Positions 26,363-33,928 of a DNA stretch of 33,928 nt are shown in pieces. Origin of the DNA: Candidatus Pelagibacterales bacterium (lineage in GTDB: Bacteria > Pseudomonadota > Alphaproteobacteria > TMED109); assembly GCA_002684605.1 (NCBI GenBank), contig NYVM01000039.1, positions 4,416-38,343 of the forward strand, written 5' to 3'. The notes under the pieces are model-generated. The model ran no database searches and had not been told where the DNA came from. It was given only the letters and a program-made list of their open reading frames with translations. The position numbers and the translations under genes were made by a program. Positions within the stretch are counted from its first letter, which is position 1. The number at the start of each line of letters is the position of its first letter.

Positions 26363-27397
26363 CTAATCATCATCTTCTTGCATTATTTGTGTTCTAAACT
26401 CTTCAGCAAATAATACTTGAGCACCAGAATTAACAATATTAATGTTTTTTAATTCCTCATTAACAAATAATTGACCATCATTCATAATATTAAATTTACT
26501 AAATTCATATCTAGTAAATAAATAATCTTCTTCTTTAAAATAAGACCAGATCTTACCATTGTGATATATTAAAGCATTTTCAGGAATAAAATAACCCTCC
26601 ATAGAATCTATAGTATTAGCATAAACTATAATTTTTCTCTCCGGTGATAAACTATCACCATCTAGGTAAAACAGCCCAACATTTCCAAAAAGTTTTGAAG
26701 CTTCATCATTCAAAGTTAAAAAAGTTAAATTTTTATTCTTATAGAAATAATTATTATTAGGGTTTTCATATTCTATATTTTCAATTGCAATTATAGATGC
26801 AAATTTATTAACTAAATTATTATATACAGACCTCTCACCTATTATATCTTTTAGAATAAAGTCACCAAATGATCTCTTAATTAAAGCAGATCTTTCTTTT
26901 AATTTTTTATTTAAGCGAATTATTTCTGAATTTATAGACATGAGTTTGTACTTAGATTCTTCCAAATTTTTTAGGGGTATACTACCATCTATTTCATATA
27001 ATATTTTTAAACGATTATAATTATTTTTAAGATAATTTTTTTCAATAATTACTCTATCTAGTTGTAATTTTAATGCATCATATGTTTGAACTAATTCTAA
27101 TAATCTTTTAGGATTAATAGATAAAGCATTTTTTTCTTCTTGAAACATAACTGTTTGTTTTATCAATATTTGAGTTGAAATACCTGCAAGGTCATATTCT
27201 TCCTGTGACAAAAGAATAGCCACGCCATCTTTATAAGTTACTAATCTATTTAATTCAGTATCATCATTATCACCTATTTCATTTAATTCTAATTCTTGAT
27301 CCTTATTAGATGCAGTTCCAGAATAATTATTTGAAAAAAATAAATAAGCAAAGGACCCAAAAATAATTAGAGATAATATATATATTAATATCTTCAT
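26363..27397 (-). CDS. RND efflux periplasmic adaptor, short form without an evident lipoyl domain
   Basis: A 344-residue protein anchored by an N-terminal hydrophobic helix (about 3-21), then an acidic linker. The segment L-S-Q-E-E-Y-D-L-A-G-I-S-T-Q resembles the first beta-domain strand of CusB-type adaptors (…Q…G-I-x-T). It is followed by a predicted helical hairpin (about 100-165). The tail V-N-S-G-A-Q-V-L-F-A-E-E-F-R ends in Q-E-D-D-D, a C-terminus I recall in other RND adaptors. The usual split lipoyl motif around the hairpin (G-x-V...G-x-x-V-x-x-G-Q) is not visible. The start ATG overlaps the TolC-like gene's stop (ATGA), so translation is coupled. Position between the outer-membrane factor and the pump makes the adaptor role likely. 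Confidence 0.78.
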   Translation of the reverse strand: MKILIYILSLIIFGSFAYLFFSNNYSGTASNKDQELELNEIGDNDDTELNRLVTYKDGVAILLSQEEYDLAGISTQILIKQTVMFQEEKNALSINPKRLLELVQTYDALKLQLDRVIIEKNYLKNNYNRLKILYEIDGSIPLKNLEESKYKLMSINSEIIRLNKKLKERSALIKRSFGDFILKDIIGERSVYNNLVNKFASIIAIENIEYENPNNNYFYKNKNLTFLTLNDEASKLFGNVGLFYLDGDSLSPERKIIVYANTIDSMEGYFIPENALIYHNGKIWSYFKEEDYLFTRYEFSKFNIMNDGQLFVNEELKNINIVNSGAQVLFAEEFRTQIMQEDDD

Positions 27398-28857
27398 TTT
27401 AATTTGCCTTCATTTATATGCGAAAAATAATCAATTGGGTAATATGCCCTTTGAGGGATATAACTCCCTTTAAAATAACTTTGCCCTAAACTTTCTTCAA
27501 ATTCAAATAAAGAGCTCATTCTAGAAAAATTTGAATTAGTTATTAATTTCTCTCTTTGCAAGATTAATAATTCAGCTTTTTTAATATTTGATATACTTAA
27601 TTGCCCATTATTCTTACTATCTATCACTCTTAACAAATTTAGATTAGCGTTTTCTAATAATGATAGTGCTGCATAATATTCTGCATTTACTACTAGCATT
27701 TTCGCATATGCGCTTTGTACTTGGCTAAGTATAAGACTTTGAGTTGCTTCAAAACTTGCCTTCATTACATCCCTCTTTAAATAAGCCTTACTAATTTTTG
27801 CATTAGTAAGCTCTTTATTACCTAATAATATAGCCCCTGATATATTAAATATAAGGTCAGTTTGATCCCATAATATACCGGGCGTTATAGACGTAACTAA
27901 TTTATTCTCTTCAGCGACTAGTAATCTTAACTCTAGTTCTGTTTCAGCATATTTAGATAAAGAGGCAAGTACTTCTCCCCTATTTATTAATGCAATATTT
28001 AATTTATTATTTAATTGACTTTCAAAATCTTTTAATGAAGGTACCTTTTCGTTTTCAAAGCTTATTTTTTTATCAATTATCATATTCATAGGAACATTCA
28101 TCATACTTGCTAAATAAATTCTAGAAGCTTTTATCTTAGCTTTGATAATTCCTAATTTACTTTCTAATTCTTCAATATTAATTTTTTCTTTATCTAATAA
28201 TAATTTTGAAATCAAACCTTGATTAAATAAATTATTTGAAATTGTATAACTTTCATATGATTTAGTAATTATTTTCTCCTCGATAGAGTATTCATGTTCA
28301 TATTTTAAAATATTCACTATAGACTTTAATATACTTGTTCTTAATTCCCATACAGGTTCCGTAATTTCCAGAGCCTTAGTAATAGATCTAACTCTAACTA
28401 AATCAGATTTAATTTTTTTTATAGAGATTTTTTTCATAGGAATTTCAATACTAAGACCAAGTGAAAATGGTTTCCCTTCAGAATGATACTCTATTAAGGG
28501 TGTTAGAATATAACTCCTATAACCTGCAGCTAATACTTGTATATCCGATGCTAATAAACCATATTCTGCTCGTTTTAATGCTAATGGCTTATTATAATAA
28601 ATTCCTATCATTACAAGGAGGTCAGAATTCCAATTAGTGCCCTCTTTAGGTATTGAAAAGTTATAGTTTTCAAGAAAATCAATAAGATTTTTATCTTCTT
28701 TACTAATAGACATTAATTCTGTTGAAGACTTTTCTATTTCTATTGGAACAGAATCAATATCTTTAATTGTGTTGCAGCTAAATAGCATCAAAATTAAAAG
28801 ATAATGAAATTTATTTTTAAACATACTTAACATCAATAATATTACTTTATTTATCAT
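27394..28857 (-). CDS. TolC-like outer-membrane efflux lipoprotein
   Basis: A 487-residue outer-membrane factor from the first ATG. The signal peptide ends in the lipobox L-F-S-C (C28 from this start). A later ATG (28824, codon 12) gives a more typical 17-residue lipoprotein signal and may be the true start; neither has a good Shine-Dalgarno. The mature protein is almost entirely long amphipathic helices with two repeats, as in OEP proteins that trimerise into a beta-barrel plus periplasmic tunnel. It would form the exit duct of the RND pump encoded two genes downstream. The gene lies 9 bp after the histidine kinase and overlaps the adaptor by four bases. Confidence 0.83.
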   Translation of the reverse strand: MINKVILLMLSMFKNKFHYLLILMLFSCNTIKDIDSVPIEIEKSSTELMSISKEDKNLIDFLENYNFSIPKEGTNWNSDLLVMIGIYYNKPLALKRAEYGLLASDIQVLAAGYRSYILTPLIEYHSEGKPFSLGLSIEIPMKKISIKKIKSDLVRVRSITKALEITEPVWELRTSILKSIVNILKYEHEYSIEEKIITKSYESYTISNNLFNQGLISKLLLDKEKINIEELESKLGIIKAKIKASRIYLASMMNVPMNMIIDKKISFENEKVPSLKDFESQLNNKLNIALINRGEVLASLSKYAETELELRLLVAEENKLVTSITPGILWDQTDLIFNISGAILLGNKELTNAKISKAYLKRDVMKASFEATQSLILSQVQSAYAKMLVVNAEYYAALSLLENANLNLLRVIDSKNNGQLSISNIKKAELLILQREKLITNSNFSRMSSLFEFEESLGQSYFKGSYIPQRAYYPIDYFSHINEGKLK

Positions 28858-28866
28858 ATAAATTAA

Positions 28867-30270
28867 TCACACATTTGATTTAGAAACCTTAAACTTAAAA
28901 ACCATTTTTAAGCCCCCACCGTCTCTATCCAATGCAAATAATTCTCCACTGTATGAAACTACTATATTTTTTGCAATATACAACCCAATTCCATTTCCAT
29001 TGGACTTACTATATTTTTTAAGAAAAATATTTTTCTTGTCTTCATCAAGGATGCCTGGCCCTCTATCAGATATTATTAAATCAATAAAATTATTATTTTC
29101 AGTAATATTAACTTCTATAGCTTCTTTTCCTGTATTCCAATACAAACTATTATCAATTGCTGCTGATATAGCATCTATTAATTTATTTTTTTCTCCAATA
29201 ATAATACAGCTTATATTATTAAAAAAGGTTACATCTCTAGAGACATATAAATTTTTAATTATGTTAATAATATCTTTTAAATCTACTACGCTATTTTTTT
29301 TATTTTTATCAGTAATGCCATAATGTTGATGCTTAGCTGTATTTAAAGTATCCTCGATAAAATTATCTAAATTATCTACTATACTACTAATAGTTGCTAT
29401 ATTTTCTTTATAATCATTAATATTATTAGTCTTTTTATTTGCATAAAATTTAATAGCATTAGTTTTATTTTTAATATTATGTGCAATATTTTTAGCATTT
29501 ATCCAATTAGCTCTTACTCTTGTGCTTAAAAAATACTGCAAATAAAAAATAAATATTGAAACCAATAATATACTAAAAAAAACTGGTGCTAAGATAGAAA
29601 TTAATATAATTCCTAACTTTTCTTCTAATTTTCTTGCATCTGATGCAATTTGAATAACACCTATTACTTTATTATTTAATGTTATTGGTAAACTTTTAGA
29701 AATTATGTATGAAGTATTATATTTATCTCCCCTATATATTCTCATCATACTTTTATTTTGATTAAATGCGCATCCTATTTCATAAATTGTAATCTGATCT
29801 CTATAAGACCTATAGGGATTTCTAAAATATTCATTACAATCATTTTCTTTGTTTTTTAAAATAATTTTTTTAAGAAGAACTACAAAATTTATGCTCTCTA
29901 TTCCTATTCTTTCATAAAAATTTACTGTTTTATTATTATAAGTGATAATTTCACCTTTAGTATAAATTTCCCTTCTATCTCTCTCCTGAATAATAAATTT
30001 AATTTTACCTAAATTTTGTTTTAATATATTTAGTTCATTAATCTGAATTTTTTCTTCTTCAGAAACTTTTAAGTCTTTAAATATCTTAGATAATTTTATA
30101 GAATCCTTAGACATTAATTCATCTAATAATTGCAACTCTTCTTTTGCATAATTACTACCTATTGGACTCAGGTATGAAGAACTATATATTATAGATGCAG
30201 TAACCCCAGAAATTAATACGATTGTAGAAAATAATAACACTAACCATACTTTTAACCTGTTTATATTCAT
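28867..30270 (-). CDS. Sensor histidine kinase with periplasmic Cache-like domain
   Basis: A 467-residue membrane kinase. TM1 is at about 8-30, a periplasmic region at 31-218, TM2 at about 219-247. The DHp phospho-acceptor is H264 in N-I-A-H-N-I-K-N-K, followed by a HATPase domain with N374 (A-A-I-D-N-S-L-Y-W), D402-R-G-P-G-I and G425-N-G-I-G-L. Only about 17 residues separate TM2 from the histidine, so there is no HAMP domain. The end of the sensor region (P-I-T-L-N-N-K-V-I-G-V-I-Q-I-A-S-D) looks like a Cache/PAS-like fold, with cysteines at 145 and 167. It leads the efflux operon and is divergent from an OmpA-like lipoprotein gene. The partner is probably the regulator at 31334-32056. Confidence 0.87.
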   Translation of the reverse strand: MNINRLKVWLVLLFSTIVLISGVTASIIYSSSYLSPIGSNYAKEELQLLDELMSKDSIKLSKIFKDLKVSEEEKIQINELNILKQNLGKIKFIIQERDRREIYTKGEIITYNNKTVNFYERIGIESINFVVLLKKIILKNKENDCNEYFRNPYRSYRDQITIYEIGCAFNQNKSMMRIYRGDKYNTSYIISKSLPITLNNKVIGVIQIASDARKLEEKLGIILISILAPVFFSILLVSIFIFYLQYFLSTRVRANWINAKNIAHNIKNKTNAIKFYANKKTNNINDYKENIATISSIVDNLDNFIEDTLNTAKHQHYGITDKNKKNSVVDLKDIINIIKNLYVSRDVTFFNNISCIIIGEKNKLIDAISAAIDNSLYWNTGKEAIEVNITENNNFIDLIISDRGPGILDEDKKNIFLKKYSKSNGNGIGLYIAKNIVVSYSGELFALDRDGGGLKMVFKFKVSKSNV

Positions 30271-30374
30271 TTAAAAACAACCTTATTATTTTCTACATAA
30301 AATCTTCATATTAAATAAAGCATTTCCTCATAATAAAATATTAAATTAAATGCATAAATTATAAAGGAAACACT
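30271..30374. promoter_or_regulatory. Divergent promoter region, efflux operon and OmpA-like gene
   Basis: A 104-bp spacer with a nine-base direct repeat ATATTAAAT at 30308 and 30338, start-to-start 30 bp or about three helical turns. A tandem OmpR-type regulator could bind such sites and control both directions, but in DNA this AT-rich the repeat may be chance. AAAGGAAA lies before the OmpA-like ATG. Confidence 0.35.
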
Positions 30375-31337
30375 ATGTTAAATTATATAAGAAAAAAATG
30401 TCACATAAATTTATTATTTCTTGTCATATTATTAAGTAATGGATGTGCTTATCATAGCATAGAGAAGCTTAGATCAACTCCCAATAATAATAACCAGTTT
30501 TCTCAAGCTTTATCGGATGCATACTTAGAATTTGCTTTATATGAAATGAATGAAATGCATGATGAAATTGATTCCTCATATTTTGCAGAAAAAGGATATA
30601 AAGCTAGAATAGGACAAGAAGTATTACCGGAATTAATTAATAACTGGAATATAGATATAGTTTTTCTTGATGAAGTAAATAATAAAAGAAAGGAACTAAT
30701 AAGTACGCTTAATAGTAATAGAGCAAAGGATTTTCCAATATTATCTGCAAGGACACAGTTAGGTTTTGATTGCTGGTTAGAACAACTCGAAGAGTCTTGG
30801 CAAAAAGATCACATTAAAAAATGTTACGATATGATGAATACAGGTTTAGAAACTTTGTCTCAATCTAATATTAACCATAATAGAGATATAGTGGAGAAAA
30901 CTATAATAAAGAAAAAAAATATAAAAAAAGTAATTACTGAAAAAGAAGAAATTAAAGAAATTAAAGAAATTAAAAATATAGTTAATGTTGATGATAAACT
31001 TAAATTTGAAATATATTTTGCACACAATATGTATAAACTAAATAATGATATAAAATATTCTATAAAAAAAATATATGACAATTATATAGGAACCAACAAT
31101 TTCACTATTGAAGTCATTGGACACACGGATAGGTCTGGATCAGAACAATATAATATAACACTATCAAAGCTAAGGGCTAACTCTGTAAAAAAATATTTGA
31201 AAAGCTTAGGTATTATGGAAGAGAGAATTAGTACATTTTATTTTGGAGAAAAAAAGCCGAAAATTATAACAAAAGACGGCATAAAAGAAAAGATAAATAG
31301 AAGAGTTGAAATATTTGTTAATAAAAGTCTTAATTAA
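30375..31337 (+). CDS. OmpA-family peptidoglycan-binding lipoprotein
   Basis: A 320-residue protein. A hydrophobic signal runs to C24, with S-N-G before the cysteine; the Ser at -3 departs from the usual Leu of a lipobox, so lipidation is likely but not certain. Residues 30-165 are helical without a recognised domain. A charged linker with K-E-I-K-E-I-K repeats (about 193-203) follows, then a C-terminal OmpA domain with the diaminopimelate-binding pattern G-H-T-D-R-S-G-S-E-Q-Y-N...L-R-A and final N-R-R-V-E-I-F. It would tether the envelope to the cell wall. It lies between the kinase and regulator genes on the opposite strand, and its stop overlaps the regulator's by four bases, suggesting a shared envelope-stress role (inference). 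Confidence 0.85.
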   Translation: MLNYIRKKCHINLLFLVILLSNGCAYHSIEKLRSTPNNNNQFSQALSDAYLEFALYEMNEMHDEIDSSYFAEKGYKARIGQEVLPELINNWNIDIVFLDEVNNKRKELISTLNSNRAKDFPILSARTQLGFDCWLEQLEESWQKDHIKKCYDMMNTGLETLSQSNINHNRDIVEKTIIKKKNIKKVITEKEEIKEIKEIKNIVNVDDKLKFEIYFAHNMYKLNNDIKYSIKKIYDNYIGTNNFTIEVIGHTDRSGSEQYNITLSKLRANSVKKYLKSLGIMEERISTFYFGEKKPKIITKDGIKEKINRRVEIFVNKSLN

Positions 31338-32056
31338 TTATCAAAATAATATTTATAACCATATGATGGAACAGTTAATATGGGTTTAAAATCAGAGTTA
31401 ATTTTCATTAACTTGTCTCTAATAGCTTTTATATGACTTACAATAGTGTTTTCAAAAGTATCTTCTACTACATGCTCAGTTGTAGCATGATCGTAAAGTT
31501 GAAATTTTGAAAACACTTGGTTTTTATGTTTGGCCAAGTGAAATAATATTTCAAACTCCATTTTTGTAAATTGTATATATGTATTATTTAATTTAACAGT
31601 TCTGTCTTGATAGTTAATTTCTAATGGTGGAAGGCTTATTACTTTAGTATTATTAATATTCTTATTTAGTGAATTAGAAATAAAATTACTTAAAGACTCT
31701 AAATCATTTATAAAATCACTTTTATCAAATAAAGTAATAGCTCCAACTTCAGCTGCATTACTAATAATTAACGGATCTTCTTTTTTTTGAGATGTTAAGA
31801 AAACAAAATCCAAATCAGGTATTTTCTTTTTAATATACTTTGCTAATTTAACTCCGGCTTTAGCATCACCTCCCATATTTACATCAAAAATAACTAAATC
31901 TGGTTTAATTTTTTTTATTGATTGCAAAAAATAGTCATAATCCTGGCTCGTAAAAAGTATGTTTTCTATAATACAATTAGTTACTTTTTCTTTAAGCTCT
32001 TTAGATAAAATATCTATCCAAACTTTATCGTCTTCAATTATTAAAATTTTATTCAT
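31334..32056 (-). CDS. OmpR-family response regulator
   Basis: A 240-residue two-domain regulator. The receiver has the acidic pair E8-D9-D10, phospho-acceptor D58 in L-V-I-F-D-V-N-M, a Thr in F-L-T-S-Q and the conserved Lys in L-F-D-K-S. The C-terminal winged helix (about 147-238) has E-F-E-I-L-F-H-L-A, recognition helix N-T-I-V-S-H-I-K-A-I-R-D-K-L and the T-V-P-S-Y-G-Y-K-Y wing. It probably takes phosphate from the kinase at 28867-30270, which has no other partner here; the two are separated by the opposite-strand OmpA-like gene. The oxidoreductase gene ends 6 bp upstream, so it may also be read from the mtnA-aldolase transcript. Confidence 0.9.
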   Translation of the reverse strand: MNKILIIEDDKVWIDILSKELKEKVTNCIIENILFTSQDYDYFLQSIKKIKPDLVIFDVNMGGDAKAGVKLAKYIKKKIPDLDFVFLTSQKKEDPLIISNAAEVGAITLFDKSDFINDLESLSNFISNSLNKNINNTKVISLPPLEINYQDRTVKLNNTYIQFTKMEFEILFHLAKHKNQVFSKFQLYDHATTEHVVEDTFENTIVSHIKAIRDKLMKINSDFKPILTVPSYGYKYYFDN

Positions 32057-32062
32057 ATAAAT

Positions 32063-33082
32063 TTACTTTTCAAAATCAATTACAATTTTACCTAAGTGCT
32101 TTCCTTCTTTCATATAAGAAAGTGCTTCAGGTAGTTTATCAAACTCATAGATAGAATCAATCACTGGTTTGGAATTTGAATGATCTAATTTTAAACATAA
32201 CTCTGTAAGGTCTTTTTTATTACCACATGTAATTCCTATTAATCTTGAAGACTTTGCAATTGCTCTACCTATAGGTAATTGTGCAGTCCCACCAGATAAA
32301 ACTCCTATTATACCAATAACTGCTCCCGTTTTAGATGCTTTTATAGATTGCTCTAAAGTATTACCTCCTCCTACCTCTACTATTATATCAACACCTTTTC
32401 TAGAAGTAAGTTCCTGTACTTTTTTCCACCATTCATCATGAACATTATAATTAATGACTTCATCTGCTCCAATATTTTTAGCAATGATCATTCTCTCAGG
32501 ACTTGATGTAGTTGCGATGACTTTTGCATTAAAAAGCTTTGCAATTTGTATTGCAAATATAGAAACGCCACCTAAACCTTGTACTAATACTGTAGAGTCT
32601 TTTGTCACCCTTCCCTCAGTGACTATTGTCCTCCATGCTGTTACAGCGGCACAAGGTAAAGTACATGATTCTAATGATGTCCAGCCATCAGGAGCTTTTA
32701 CAACTTTATCTTCATTAAAAATCATTAGTTCTTGCATTACACCATCTTCAATACCACCTAATGCAGATAATGCTGTTAAATCACTGATATTTCCAGAATT
32801 CCAATTTTTAAAAAAAGGTAAAATTACCTTGTCTCCCTTTTTAAATTTTTTTACATCTGTTCCTATTTCTTGAATAATACCGGCACCATCTGAAATAGGT
32901 ATAAAAGGAGGAGCCCCTCCCATTTTACCGTAACCACCTGAAATCATTATTAGGTCTCTATAATTTAAACTTGCTGCCTTAATCTTAATAAGAACATCAT
33001 TTTTATTAACAATTTTAGGATTAGTTTTATCTTCTATTATTAAAGATTCTAAATTAAAGCCTTGTAATTGCCATGTTTTCAT
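32063..33082 (-). CDS. MDR-family alcohol dehydrogenase / quinone oxidoreductase-like enzyme
   Basis: A 339-residue medium-chain dehydrogenase/reductase. The N-terminal GroES-like domain has S-L-N-Y-R-D in place of the zinc-ligand Cys motif, and the early G-H-E zinc motif is replaced by I-S-D-G-A-G, so it is probably zinc-independent. The Rossmann segment is V-L-V-Q-G-L-G-G-V-S (165-174), and the tail E-G-K-H-L-G-K-I-V is typical. Such enzymes reduce enones, quinones or aldehydes with NAD(P)H. It begins 36 bp after the class II aldolase, itself coupled to mtnA; reduction of methylthioacetaldehyde to methylthioethanol is thus an attractive but untested role. GAGAGGATAG precedes the ATG. Confidence 0.82.
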   Translation of the reverse strand: MKTWQLQGFNLESLIIEDKTNPKIVNKNDVLIKIKAASLNYRDLIMISGGYGKMGGAPPFIPISDGAGIIQEIGTDVKKFKKGDKVILPFFKNWNSGNISDLTALSALGGIEDGVMQELMIFNEDKVVKAPDGWTSLESCTLPCAAVTAWRTIVTEGRVTKDSTVLVQGLGGVSIFAIQIAKLFNAKVIATTSSPERMIIAKNIGADEVINYNVHDEWWKKVQELTSRKGVDIIVEVGGGNTLEQSIKASKTGAVIGIIGVLSGGTAQLPIGRAIAKSSRLIGITCGNKKDLTELCLKLDHSNSKPVIDSIYEFDKLPEALSYMKEGKHLGKIVIDFEK

Positions 33083-33118
33083 TATGCTATCCTCTCGACC
33101 TAATTAGTTATAAATAAG

Positions 33119-33760
33119 TTAATTTTTATAATCTTTAATTTTTTTTAAAACATCGTTCATTTCTTTTTTTGATAAAATATTTGGTTTTCCAAGTTTTATA
33201 GCTTCTGTATATTGATGACATAAGTTTTCTACTTCTTCTGCTAATTCAAAAGCTTTACCTAAATCATCTCCATAAGATACCTGTCCATGATTTGACATTA
33301 GACAAGCTCTTCGATTTTTAAGAGCTTTTATTATATTATATGATAACTCTCTAGTTCCAAAAGTTGCATATTTAGAACATTTTATATCGTCTCCACCTGC
33401 TAGCGCTACCATATAATGAAAAGCAGGGATAAATTTTCCATGCACTGACAATGAGGTAGCATATAAAGAATGTGCGTGAACTATTGCATTTGCCTCTTTT
33501 TTTTCTAAATAAATATCTTGATGAAATTTCCATTCAGAAGAAGGTTTTAGCCCCTTCTCATCATAAGTTCCATCTAAAGAAACAAAAATAATTTCTTTAG
33601 GTAAAAGTGTTTCATATTTTCTACCTGATGGAGTTATTAAAAAGCCTTCAATATTTTTAAATTTAGTTCTTATGGAAATATTGCCTGATCTTAAAATAGA
33701 TAAATTAGTAGAGTTAAGTTTTTTTGCATATTTAATAACTTCTTTTTGTAATTTTATCAT
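33119..33760 (-). CDS. Class II (FucA-type) aldolase, probable methylthioribulose-1-phosphate aldolase of the DHAP shunt
   Basis: A 213-residue zinc aldolase close to L-fuculose-1-phosphate aldolase. The S-S-E76-W-K-F-H motif holds the catalytic Glu, and the zinc histidines are H95, H97 (V-H-A-H-S) and H158 (S-N-H-G). H-Y-M-V-A-L-A-G-G and Y-A-T-F-G-T-R-E-L-S match FucA rather than the dehydratase MtnB. The ATG overlaps the stop of mtnA, the isomerase that makes methylthioribulose-1-phosphate. The likely reaction is cleavage of that sugar phosphate, or the 5-deoxy analogue, to DHAP plus methylthioacetaldehyde or acetaldehyde, as for Ald2 in Rhodospirillum rubrum. A fuculose or MtnB-like role cannot be excluded from sequence alone. 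Confidence 0.82.
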   Translation of the reverse strand: MIKLQKEVIKYAKKLNSTNLSILRSGNISIRTKFKNIEGFLITPSGRKYETLLPKEIIFVSLDGTYDEKGLKPSSEWKFHQDIYLEKKEANAIVHAHSLYATSLSVHGKFIPAFHYMVALAGGDDIKCSKYATFGTRELSYNIIKALKNRRACLMSNHGQVSYGDDLGKAFELAEEVENLCHQYTEAIKLGKPNILSKKEMNDVLKKIKDYKN

Positions 33761-33928
33761 CTAAATAAACTTTTTATACCTTCTGATGATGCCTCACATA
33801 CCCCTTTATCAGTAATTAGTCTTGTTACTAACCTGGCTGGAGTAACATCAAAACCAGGATTATGACTAGAGACCATATCTGCAACTATTTTTACTGTTGT
33901 TAAGGCTCCTGAAGAGTTTAAACCTGAG
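33757..33928 (-). CDS. mtnA: S-methyl-5-thioribose-1-phosphate isomerase, C-terminal fragment
   Basis: The gene enters from the right edge; only the last 56 codons and stop are visible. Translation gives a segment with N-P-G-F-D-V-T-P-A-R-L-V-T-R-L-I-T-D-K-G-V and the tail S-L-F-R. This is the conserved C-terminal motif of the MtnA/eIF2B-like aldose-1-phosphate isomerases, which turn methylthioribose-1-phosphate into methylthioribulose-1-phosphate. The stop overlaps the aldolase ATG (ATGA), so the two are translationally coupled. The catalytic Cys and Asp lie outside the window. Confidence 0.87.
   Translation of the reverse strand, partial: SGLNSSGALTTVKIVADMVSSHNPGFDVTPARLVTRLITDKGVCEASSEGIKSLFR

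Noticed and set aside
30942..30977. A possible CRISPR-like or satellite repeat.
   Set aside because: The repeat is only nine bases, contiguous without spacers, and in frame within a coding sequence.
32454..32873. A 139-codon plus-strand open frame opposite the MDR oxidoreductase.
   Set aside because: It lies entirely inside a gene with clear family motifs on the other strand, has no ribosome-binding site and no recognisable domain; it is a shadow of the real frame.

Overview
This is a gene-dense, AT-rich bacterial chromosome segment (about 30 % GC by eye, standard genetic code). It reads as a low-GC, probably marine and genome-streamlined alphaproteobacterium. Support comes from an encoded-CCA tRNA-His close to the alphaproteobacterial form, a glnB-glnA pair behind a sigma-54-like promoter, a Mg-type HemB, a QxH-type dihydroorotase, TakP-like TRAP receptors and amino-acid catabolism genes. 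The presence of glnB argues against a SAR11-type genome; this placement is inference. I see no insertion sequence, prophage or CRISPR array. Apart from the two genes cut by the window ends, all genes look intact.

Layout: (1) 1-3696, a small surface-glycan or modification cluster: partial PhyH dioxygenase, sugar-nucleotide epimerase/reductase, GT2 and GT-B glycosyltransferases, and a DUF442 sulfurtransferase. (2) 3870-6548, two similar orphan TRAP receptor lipoproteins around a PaaI-type thioesterase. (3) 6664-10656, a D-threonine-aldolase-like enzyme, a secreted TPR protein, a DHA2 MFS exporter overlapping a 4HBT thioesterase, and tRNA-His, which the thioesterase gene enters from the opposite strand. 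(4) 10912-16830, core genes glnB, glnA, parE, a pyrC-type dihydroorotase and a coupled secreted protein of unknown function. (5) 16843-21152, glutaryl-CoA dehydrogenase converging on a valine-degradation operon (isobutyryl-CoA dehydrogenase, 3-hydroxyisobutyryl-CoA hydrolase, 3-hydroxyisobutyrate dehydrogenase). (6) 21267-23271, hemB and dusA. (7) 23268-32056, an efflux and sensing locus: a minus-strand operon of histidine kinase, TolC-like lipoprotein, adaptor and heavy-metal-type RND pump, then a divergent OmpA-like lipoprotein gene and an OmpR-type regulator beyond it. (8) 32063-33928, mtnA (partial), a FucA-type class II aldolase and an MDR oxidoreductase, which together fit the DHAP-shunt form of methylthioribose salvage.

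Intergenic space is minimal. Every convergent protein-gene junction is within 5 bp or overlaps, and three share a four-base stop-on-stop overlap. Several same-strand neighbours overlap as ATGA. The least ordinary parts are the kinase/OmpA/regulator/RND arrangement, the mtnA-aldolase-oxidoreductase run, the orphan TRAP receptor pair and the thioesterase/tRNA-His overlap.
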